64,000 bases of DNA from Diphasiastrum complanatum (taxonomy: Eukaryota > Streptophyta > Lycopodiopsida > Lycopodiales > Lycopodiaceae), in NCBI GenBank assembly GCA_029204225.1, contig CM055098.1, forward strand, positions 20,805,097-20,869,096. Reading direction: 5' to 3'. The notes beneath the pieces were generated by a model. The model saw only the letters and a program-made list of their open reading frames with translations. It had not been told where the DNA came from and made no database searches. The translations under genes were made by a program, and so were the position numbers. Below are positions 56,101 through 64,000 of this stretch, in pieces (position 1 is the stretch's first letter; the number at the start of each line of letters is the position of its first letter).

Positions 56101-57450
56101 ATGGCATCTTAGGGAGGATATCTTCTAGAAGCCAATGAAAGATTAAACACTTCTAGTTACTCAATTTGGAAGTTCAGAATGGAGTCTACTTTGATACTCC
56201 AGGATGTTATGGATATTGTGCTTGGTGTTGAGGAGGAGCCTCAAACACAAGCTGAAATTCCTAAGTATAGGAAAAGAGCTAGAATGGCTCTACATTTTAT
56301 TAAGATGCATGTATCTAATGAAATTCTGAGAGAGATAATATCTTGCACTACAGCCAAAGAAGCCTGGGATGCACTAAAGTCCATCTATGAAGCAAAGAAT
56401 ACTTCTAGAATACTCACTCTTAGGAATCAGATTTTCCAAAGTTTCCAAAGAAGTGAAGAGAGTGCATGAAACTATGTTCTGAGAGTTAAAGATCTACATA
56501 GAGAGTATTCCTGTGTTGGTGTTACTATTAACCAAGATGAGCTAGTTCAAGTCATATTGAATGGATTGAAAGATGTCTATGATAATCTTGTTCAGTCTTT
56601 TGTTATTAAGGAGGAATTGCCTAATTTAGAAACCTTCCAAGGAATTCTTATTTTTGAAGAATCTAGGCAAAGCTATAAACTCTCTAGGATGAACAAACTC
56701 GAACATGGTGGAAGTGAAAAAGCCCTCTTTGTCAAAGACAAGCATAAAGGAAGGAGTAAGAACCAGTTCTCTCAAGCATCCAACAAAGACAAAGACAAAG
56801 CCAAAGATCGAGACAAAGATGGTGAAGAAGATGATACATCTCATCCTTCAAACTCAAAGACCAAGAAGAAGAAAGTGAAGTGTTTCTTCTGTGGCAAGAA
56901 GGGGCACTATGCCTCTAATTGCTTTAAGAAGAAAAACCAACTCAAGCAAGCTAATCTCTACAAAGAGATTGAAGAAGATTCTGTTGCAAGTGATGGAGAA
57001 GTATCACTCATGGTGTCCAGTTTTTCTTCATCACCTTTCAAGAAAAATGGAGCTTGGTACATAGATAGTGGAGCTTCTTCACATATGTGTTGTTCAAAGG
57101 AGTCATTTGATTCAATTGTACCTTACAAAGGACTCAAGAAATCTATTTACACTGCTAATGATCATGAGTGCCCAATCGAAGGAATTGGCAACATTCCATT
57201 GAAACTTGCTTGAACTTCAAAAGTTCTTGCACTTTCTAATGTTCTTTTTATTCCAAAACTCACAAAGAACTTAATTAGTGTGGGAAAGTTGCTTGATAAT
57301 GGTTGTGATGTAAAGTTCAACTCCAATACTTGTTTTATCAAGAAAAATGATGAGATCCTTGCTGATGGATCTAGATGTGGTGGAATTTTTAAGTTGAATT
57401 CTTATGAGAATGCAAACCTTTGTGAAGTTGCTTTTTTATCTAAGTAGGAG
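56101..57450 (+). pseudogene. Element E: gag and protease
   Basis: ATG at 56,101 followed by a TAG at codon 4. Then comes a gag frame (YLLEANERLNTSSYS, IWKFRMESTLIL, KEAWDALKSIYEAK) to a TGA at 56,467. It resumes with YVLRVKDLHREY, a lysine-rich linker and the CCHC knuckle CFFCGKKGHYASNC, then the protease WYIDSGASSHMC. A stop after IPLKLA precedes LSNVLFIPKLTKNLISVGKLL. Apart from the stops, the reading frame is largely preserved. Confidence 0.85.
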
Positions 57451-58342
57451 CTGTGGCATAGTAGGTTGGGTCATCCTAACTTTAAATCTATGTCTTCTAT
57501 GGTCAAGAAAGTGAAGGCTATTGGTCTTCCAAAATCTCTTTCCAAGAATTTCAAGCCTTGTGAGGCTTGTGCCATAGCAAAATCACATAGAAAGCCATAT
57601 CAGAAGTTTTTTATAAAGACTACTCATCCTTTGGACCTTATACACTCGGATGTACATTTTTCCTCTTCTAAAAGTATTGGTGGTGCAACATGTTTTGTCA
57701 CCTTTATTGATGACTTTACTATTTTCTTTCAAAGTTAAAGCTTTAAGATGTGATGGAGGAGGTGAATACATCTCCTCCAAGTTTCATGATTACTGTGAAG
57801 GTGAAGGAATAAAGAGAGAATTTTCTTGTGCTTATTCTCCATCTCAAAATGGAGTAGCTGAGAGGAAAAACATATCCTTATGTGAATGTGCTAAAGCAAT
57901 TTGAGTAGCAGCTTCTTTGCCTATTGAATATTGGGGTGAAGCTATAAATTGTGCAAACTATTTGTGCAATAGATTACCTCACAATGCACTTGCTGGAAAA
58001 TCACCTTTTGAAGTCTTGTTTAAGAAGAAACCTAAGGTAGATCAACTTAGAGTTTTCGGTTGTGCTTGCTTTGTTCATGTGCCCTTGGAAACAAGGAAAA
58101 GAGATGATTCTGATTCTATTAAAGGGATCATGGTTGGATATGCATCCAACAAGAAAGCTTACAGAATCTATGCTCCCTCTACCTCAACTATAATTGAGAG
58201 TAGGGATGTTATATTCCATGAAGATCAAAAATACATTCTTGAGGAGGCCGATTTCAAAGATTCTCACAAAGATACTCCAATCATTACCCTTGAAGACTAT
58301 CATGGAGAGATGGGGCCGAGAATTGAGGAGGAGTCACCTTGA
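57451..58342 (+). pseudogene. Element E: integrase with deletion
   Basis: LWHSRLGHPNFKSM and CEACAIAKSHRK (zinc ligands), HSDVHFSSS (Asp), CFVTFIDDFTIFF. The frame then breaks with a deletion of about 30 codons, and LRCDGGGEYISSKF (second Asp) follows in a new frame, then YSPSQNGVAERKN (Glu present), a stop after CECAKAI, then YWGEAINCANYLCNR, FGCACFVHVP and GIMVGYASNKKAYRIY. Confidence 0.85.
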
Positions 58343-58990
58343 ATCTTTTCACCAAGGAGATCTCAAAGAGAAAGATCCGAGCCTAGAAGGCTAACCTATG
58401 AAGATAGAGGCAAGGAAGTGGAAATCAACTCCACTAATTGTGCTTATATTATTTCTCATGAGGAGCTGAAGGATGTATATGATGCACTCAACTCGAAGGA
58501 ATGGTACCTTGCCATGAAAATGGAATATGATTTTTTGATGGCCAATAAGACATGGGAGCTTGTGGATTTTCCATCCAACAAGCACACCATTGGCTACAAG
58601 TGGGTTTTTTGAATCAAATATAATCAAGATGGCACAATCAACAAGTACAAGGCTAGGCTTTGTGCTAAAGGTTTTGCTCAAGTTTATGGACTTGATTATG
58701 AGGAGACTTCTGCTCCAGTTGCAAAGATGGTATCAATTAGAATTTTTCAATTGGCTTCAACTAGATGTCTCTAATGAATTTCTAAATAGGTATTTAGAAG
58801 AAGAGATCTATTTGGATCAGCCTATTGGGTTCATCCATGACAAAGAAAAAGTTTGCTTGCTCTTCAAAAGTTTATATGGATTGAAGCAAACTCCAAGATC
58901 ATGGTCTCTCGACTTAACACCTTTCTTGAGTCACTAGGATTTAATCTTAGTAACTATGATCCTTCCTTATATGTCAAGTTTTTTGATAAA
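58343..58990 (+). pseudogene. Element E: reverse transcriptase, N-terminal half
   Basis: After a stop at the end of EEESP come the linker (REREPRRLTYEDRGKEVE), [14 protein letters not shown], and [11 protein letters not shown] with a TGA where Arg is expected, then [31 protein letters not shown] deletion or frame change follows around 58,745-58,790, then [22 protein letters not shown] and [15 protein letters not shown]. Confidence 0.82.
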
Positions 58991-59802
58991 AATATTGTCA
59001 TCCTAAGTTATTTATGTTGATGATATCATTCTGACAAGAAGTTGTATCAAGTTAGTTGAGGAAACCAATATTGCACTTGGAAAAGAGTTCAAGATGCAAG
59101 ATCTTGGAAAAATTCACTATATTCTAGGATTAGAGATTGACTTTCTTAAAGATAAAGCTTTTGTATGTCAATCCAAGTATGATCTTTCAATGTTAAAGAA
59201 GTTCAATATGTTGAATTGTAAGAGTATAGAAACACCTATGGAACAAAATGTAAAGGACTCTAACAAAGGTGATGAAAGATCCTTCATGGACATAACACTT
59301 TTTAGAAGTCTTATAGGCTCCTTAATTTGGCTCACAATAACTAGACCTGACATAAGCTTTAGTGTTCATAAGTTGAGCTAGGCTATGCAAAATCCTACTA
59401 TTTATCATTGGAAAATGGCCAAGAGAGTGCTTAGATATATATCTTCAACTTTTGACTTTGGTTGATTGTATAAAAGTGAAGATCTTTCTATTATTGGTTA
59501 TTTTGATTCGGATTTTGCAAGTGATAGAGCAGATCGAAAATCTACAAGTGCTTATGTCATATACCTTGGAGGAAACTTGATATCTTGGCTTTCCAAAAAG
59601 CAAGATACTACATCACTCTCATCATGTGAAGCTGAGTACAAGGAACTCACTACAACAACAAAGGAAGTGCTTTGGATCAAGAGATTACTAGTGGAGCTAA
59701 AGATAATCATGGAAGAGGATCTATCTATGATCATGTGTGAAAACATTTCAGCCCAAGCCCTTGCCAACAACCCGATATTCCATGCAAGGAGCAAGCATAT
59801 CG
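58991..59802 (+). pseudogene. Element E: RT active site and RNase H
   Basis: YVDDIILT at 59,013, GKEFKMQDLGKIHYILGLEI, LFRSLIGSLIWLTITRPD, a TAG in place of Gln in LSQAMQ, then KRVLRYIS and a stop after FDFG. RNase H continues with YFDSDFASDRADRKSTSAY, SLSSCEAEYKEL, MCENISAQALANN (Glu where CDN is usual) and ARSKHIE. Confidence 0.85.
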
Positions 59803-59986
59803 AAGGTTATCATCTACGAGTTTTGGGTTGTATAGCATATGCTCATATTCCTAAAGATAATCGTCAAAAACTTGATTCAAAGGCAAACTTGATTCTTGGC
59901 TTGCTACAAATATTGTACCATGCAAGTATGTAGTTCATAAATGTAAAATGTCAAGTTTGGCCTAGATAGAACTCGAGCTACATGAA
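59803..59986 (+). pseudogene. Copia integrase tail fused in frame after RNase H
   Basis: Directly after ARSKHIE the same frame runs into LRVLGCIAYAHIPKDNRQKLDSKA, which is integrase C-terminal sequence and belongs about 900 codons earlier in a copia polyprotein. It resembles A0 more than E's own integrase tail. A short non-coding stretch follows up to the 229-bp repeat. Confidence 0.75.
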
Positions 59987-60215
59987 TATGTAATATCTAG
60001 ATTGATGAGTACAACTTGCATATAGTTTGTAGACTTAGAATTAGCAAAGTCATGCTTGTAGAAACTCGTGGCAATTCACATGCATTAATTGTAAGTGATC
60101 CATAGTGACATGCAAGGCATGCACAAAGTGTAATGGACACATGCATGATGATTTTGACATTTCTAGTTAGAATTAGCACACTTGTAAAAAGTTGGTAGAA
60201 TTTCATGCATGGGAA
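59987..60215. repeat. 229-bp direct repeat, copy 2
   Basis: Near-identical to 54,671-54,899. After it the sequence continues TGACAATTTAC, similar to the LTR start TGACAAAT, and then diverges into an unrelated tandem repeat. Confidence 0.9.
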
Positions 60216-60236
60216 GTGACAATTTACAAATAATGC

Positions 60237-60565
60237 TCAATTTTCAATGTCTTGTTTCAGTTTCAATTTAAATATGATGTTCGATTAAGATGTCTTATTT
60301 AAGTTTCAAATTGGATATGATGTTTGATGTTTAGGTTTCAGAAATATTGATCAATTTTCATGCCTTGTTTAAGTTTCAATTTGAATATGATGTTCAATTA
60401 AGATGTCTTGTAAGTTTTAAATTGGATATGATGTTTGATGTTTAAGTTTTAGAAATAATGTTCCATTTTCATGCCTTGTTTAAGTTTCAATTTGAATATG
60501 ATGTTCGATTTTGATGTTATATTTAAGTTTCAATTGAGATGATGCTCAGTGTTTAGGTTTTAACA
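60237..60565. repeat. AT-rich tandem repeat, unit about 110-114 bp
   Basis: About three copies starting near 60,237, 60,351 and 60,462, each with TCAATTTTCAT-GCCTTGTTTAAG, TTTGAATATGATGTTC and GATGTTTGATGTTTA. A partial fourth copy lies near 60,718. Confidence 0.85.
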
Positions 60566-60934
60566 CAAAATATTCAACTAAATTTAAACTATATACAATA
60601 GTTTTAACCTTATTAGTTATACATTCTTGATATTCAATAGTTGAATTATAAGAATATATTTTTTATTTGAGAACATGAATGGACTTAATATTTGTATTTG
60701 TGTTTTTAAATGGAATGTTCAATTTTCATATCTTGATTTAAGTTCCAATTTGTATATAGTGTTGCTCAATTTTGATGTCTTATTTTTTTCCCCATGTTTA
60801 AAGGACTACGAATCGTCATCTAGTTCTAGTGTTGATGATCTCACACATTTTTCGTATCCACCGATACAATGGGCCACATATAGATCAACTATCTCGTCGT
60901 GAGCGGCTTGGATTACGAGCCATGATGAGAATAG
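60566..60934. other. AT-rich spacer
   Basis: Contains the partial fourth repeat unit and a short frame ending in YESSSSSSVDDLTHF. The frame may be the start of the transposase relic that follows, but this is not clear. Confidence 0.3.
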
Positions 60935-61700
60935 ATGAACAACAAGGCCGCAAGACAAATCGGTCTCGACCTAGCTTCTTCTTCCTCAAAATCAAGTTCA
61001 AGTGATGAACATGATTGTTTTATGCAAGACGAAGTTGAAATTCTGACCAACTTGATAAGTGACGTTTATGAGCATTATGAAAATATAAAAGAACCCACTG
61101 AACATGTTACCGAATCTTTTGTGATTTATGAGGAAAGAAAATTGAGAGAAGAATTGAATACACCATTATACCTTGGAGAAAGACATCTCGTTTGGCCGTT
61201 GCGTTGCTTCTATTGAATTTGCAAGAAAAATTTAAGTGGAGTGATACAAGTGTTACATCTTTATTTGGGTAAAGAAGATTGAATTATTTTCTATTTAACT
61301 AAGCCTGTACTTGTGTAAGTTAAAAGTTTTATTTGAATAATTAATTGTGTTTCATGTTATGAAAATTCATTGGGTTATATGCATGGTATTGCGCAAACTA
61401 CTCCCATAGAGAAATAGTATGCTTAGACTAGAGTCGAGACACGCAAGATGTTGAATGCAATGGGAATGGACTACACACAACATCATGCTTGTCCAAATGA
61501 TTGCATCTTGTATCATGGTGAGTATCAAGGACTAACACATTGTCCTATATGTGAGACTCCTCGATATCAAGATGATTTGCAAGGGACCACTATCCCATGC
61601 AAGGTGTTGCGACATTTTCCAATAATTCCATGATTGCAATGATTGTTTCGTTGCAAATCCCTTGTAGAATTTATGAATTGGCATGCTAGCCACTGTTAGT
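60935..61700 (+). pseudogene. CACTA (En/Spm) TNP2-type transposase relic
   Basis: Frame 60,935-61,216 leads into NTPLYLGE, and after a one-base shift continues SRLAVALLLLNLQEKFKWSD. Frame 61,448-61,633 has KMLNAMGMDYTQHHACPNDC followed by ILYHGEYQGLTHCPICETPR, then VLRHFPIIP, with stops where Arg codons are expected in the PRLQRLFR-type motif. This order (CPNDC, CPxC, FPIIPRLxRLF) is characteristic of CACTA TNP2 transposases. Only the N-terminal third is present; no terminal inverted repeats are recognised. Confidence 0.8.
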
Positions 61701-61763
61701 TGACGCCATGCCCCGAGGTGTCGATGCAGAACCTCTCCACTCAAAAGGGCTTCTAGCAAAGTT

Positions 61764-62064
61764 GAAGTTGAGAGCCGAGTCTAAGAGCATGAGATATTAG
61801 ATTCAATCTGGTTCCCTATTTCTAGTGTAGATTAGATTAGTAATAATCTACAGACTGTAAGAAAACAAAAAGAAATCTGAAGCAGAATTGTAGAACCGTA
61901 GATGTACCAGCAGAGATGAAGTTGAGATCCGAGTCTAAGAGCATGAGATATTAAATTCAATCTGGTTCCCTATTTCTAGTGTAGATTAGATTAGTAATAA
62001 TCTACAGATTGTAAGAAAACAAAAAGAAATCTGAAGCAGAACTATAGAACCGTAGATGTACCAG
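61764..62064. repeat. Tandem duplication, two copies of about 147 bp
   Basis: Copies at 61,764-61,910 and 61,918-62,064 (period 154), both starting GAAGTTGAGA-CCGAGTC and ending CCGTAGATGTACCAG, with very few differences. The copies are non-coding. Confidence 0.93.
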
Positions 62065-62529
62065 TCCTGATAGATCTTATATCCAAGATGAGCAACCATT
62101 GCCAGTAAAGGATCGAAATCAAGTTGTAGGTGTGCCATACTGATAAGCGTACTGATAGGCGGGACACACTACCATTGTACTGTAGAGAGACCCGAGTAGA
62201 TGCCATTCATGGCTGAGCCTATTGTCACAAGCAAACAGAATCTCTACTAACATTGGCACTAGTTGCTATTGACAATCTTCTTGGCTTTTGATCCATAGAA
62301 CTCGTCTATACCAGACCATCTTTCAGTTCTTCTTTACTTTTGATTGCTTGCTTGCTTTCCTGCATTCATATTCCCACAAGCACACATTTCACATTTTCTG
62401 TAAGATCAAAATTGCTTCAGAACATCTCTAATGATAATTCCAGATCTGTGCAATCTCACACCAACATTTCAAGAAACCCACCGCCGCATCGTTGTTTCAC
62501 GTTTCTTGAAACCGACAGTCTAGAATCCC
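62065..62529. other. Spacer, no gene seen
   Basis: No recognised motif. The open frame at 62,340-62,561 shows no domain. Confidence 0.4.
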
Positions 62530-63041
62530 TTGCTAAATTTGACGTTTTTCAAATTTTTTGAGTTTTTCGAATTTTTTGAGTTTTCAAGATTTTGTAGCTT
62601 TTTCGAATTTTTCAAAGATTCCATCCGACATGCATCCAACGACCACTTAAAAAATTTTGTCCCAACGAAATTCCATTGGATGACTGGCACAAAAAAGTTT
62701 CTATCTGACGATTGCATCCAACTACTTTGCATGACTGCATCCAATATTTTTTTGCATTTTTCAACATTCTCGAGATTTCATAACTTTCAGGTTTTTCGAG
62801 ATTTTCGAATTTTTTGAGTTTTTAGGATTTTCAAGTTTTTTCTAATTTTTCGAGTTTCCATTCGACGTTGTATCCGACAATCTTACATCTGAAGTGCATC
62901 CAACGTCCTTGCATTCGACGATCTTACAACCGAAGTGCATCTGACATCCTTGCATTCAACGATTTTTTTTGTATTTTTCGCCATTCTCGGGATTTCATAC
63001 TTTTCGAGTATTTTGAGTATTTCTAGTTTTTCGAGTCACTC
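62530..63041. repeat. Degenerate TTTTTCGA / CATCCAACG repeat region
   Basis: Runs of TTTTTCGAATTTTTTGAG-like phrases alternate with GCATCCAACG-like phrases. Two related blocks start CATTCTCGAGATTTCATA (62,767) and CATTCTCGGGATTTCATA (62,982), a spacing of 215 bp. Copia F coding sequence starts abruptly at its right edge. Confidence 0.7.
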
Positions 63042-64000
63042 TTGGTTCTCCAAGACCTTTATGAGTTCCTGATTGAAGATGAAGATGAACCTCTAGGTGC
63101 ACAGGAGTTAGCTAGATACAAAAAGACATCTAGGCTTGTGCTTCATTGTGTGAAGATGAATGTTAACAATGATTTGTTGAGAGAAGTATCAACATGTAGT
63201 AGTGCTAAAGAGGCTTGGGAGTCTTTGAAATCAATCTACGAATCTAGTATCACTTCAAGAGTAGTCATGCCTAGAAATCAGATTTTGCAAAGCATGAGGA
63301 GAAGTGAGGAGAGTGCACAGGATTATGTACTCAGAATCAAGTCTCTAAATAGGGAGCTGGCTTCTATTGGAGAGAAGATTCATGATGGAGAGCTTGTACA
63401 AATTGTTCTTAATGGTCTAGGAGATGACTTTGCAAATTTGGTCCAAAGTTTTGCCATCCAAGACACTTTGCCAACTATAGAAAAACTTCATGGTGGTGTA
63501 TTAGTGGCTGAAGAGTGTAGGATGCTCCACACCAAGGGAGGAATGAGTTCATTGTCTTTGTAGGATGGAGATGATAAAGCCAATTTCTCATTCAAGGGCA
63601 AAAAGAAGACCAATGGAAAGAAGAAGCATCCCAAGGAGGCCAAAGAAGAGGATGATGTGTCAAGCTCAAAGGACAAGTCAAAGAAAAAATGCTTCTTTTG
63701 TTGAAAGAAGGGGCATTATGCATCTGAATGCTACAAGAGGCTAAGAGCAAAAGAGGAGGAGGACAAACAAGGGGACCTTGCATATGAAGAGGATGGAGAT
63801 GAGGAGATCTCATCTTTGATAGCATCTATATCCACTCCAACAAGCAAAAGCAATTCAAAGGACACTTGGTGGATTGATAGTGGGGCTAGCTCCCACATGA
63901 CTTTGCAAAAGGACACATTCTCAACCTTACACTCTTTCAATGGTGCTAACAAATTTGTTTGTTTAGCAAATGATCAAGAATGTAAGATAGATGGTATTGA
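63042..64000 (+). pseudogene. Copia element F: gag and protease, 5'-truncated, runs off the window
   Basis: The frame 63,042-63,563 starts inside gag (VLQDLYEFLIEDEDEP) and continues through LHCVKMNVNNDLLREVS, AKEAWESLKSIYESS, DYVLRIKSLNRELA and LVQSFAIQDTLPT to a TAG. In the same register follow a lysine-rich linker, the CCHC knuckle (CFFC-stop-KKGHYASEC, TGA where Gly is expected) and the protease motif WWIDSGASSHMT near 63,870. The gag N-terminus and any LTR are replaced by the repeat region to the left. Confidence 0.85.

Larger units (their letters stand above)
54671..60215 (+). mobile_element. Ty1/copia retrotransposon relic E
   Basis: A 5' LTR, primer site, gag, protease, integrase, RT and RNase H follow in copia order on the + strand, ending at a second copy of the 229-bp repeat. 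Gag begins like that of D. The coding sequence has about ten stop codons, an integrase deletion, an RT deletion and a foreign integrase piece fused after RNase H. It is dead. Confidence 0.85.

Noticed and set aside
1-64000. CRISPR array, bacterial operons or phage-defence genes
   Set aside because: Spliced gene structure, plant LTR elements and tRNA-iMet primer sites show eukaryotic nuclear DNA. Regular short repeats present are microsatellites or minisatellites without spacer structure.

Overview
The window is nuclear DNA of a land plant. It is AT-rich, is packed with Ty1/copia and Ty3/gypsy LTR retrotransposons, and holds one recognisable host gene, split into 13 GT-AG exons. That gene (39,240-50,423, + strand) encodes a CYCLOPS/IPD3 protein, the transcription factor phosphorylated by the kinase CCaMK in the common symbiosis pathway for arbuscular mycorrhiza and nodulation. 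All 13 exons keep phase and give an uninterrupted protein of about 588 residues (548 from an internal start). Outside the conserved N-terminal motifs, the TRSRSSELR block and the C-terminal KKRR plus coiled coil, the protein differs strongly from the legume proteins as I remember them. This and the repeat content suggest a non-seed or early-diverging vascular plant, such as a fern or lycophyte. That is inference; the species cannot be read from the sequence.

Layout. 1-8,640: a + strand copia relic (A0) split by a nested - strand copia element (A, 915-6,574) with LTRs and a tRNA-iMet primer site. 8,641-16,199: relics and spacer, with a - strand copia integrase/RT fragment (11,533-12,900), a - strand gypsy RT/RNase H fragment (14,181-15,190) and a 559-bp LTR (15,641-16,199). 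16,200-23,412: a + strand copia relic (B) split by another nested - strand element (C, 16,878-22,486). 23,413-28,502: a gypsy RT scrap, an array with about 21 copies of TGACTC, a 42-bp tandem repeat and other degenerate sequence. 28,503-34,933: an intact copia element (D, - strand) with 655-bp LTRs differing at one position by eye, target duplication TAAAA and one open 1,317-codon gag-pol frame. 34,934-39,239: spacer with two foldback elements and the putative CYCLOPS promoter and leader. 39,240-50,423: CYCLOPS/IPD3, whose last intron holds a gag scrap and a GC-rich foldback. 50,424-54,900: spacer with a tRNA-like sequence, foldbacks and palindrome clusters. 54,901-60,216: copia relic E (+), riddled with stop codons. 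60,237-61,700: AT-rich tandem repeats and a CACTA (En/Spm) TNP2 transposase relic. 61,764-63,041: tandem duplications. 63,042-64,000: the start of another copia relic (F) that runs off the window.

The retroelements are independent insertions, several nested, and do not form a pathway. The host gene is the only part likely to act in plant physiology. Element D is the only transposon that looks potentially competent.
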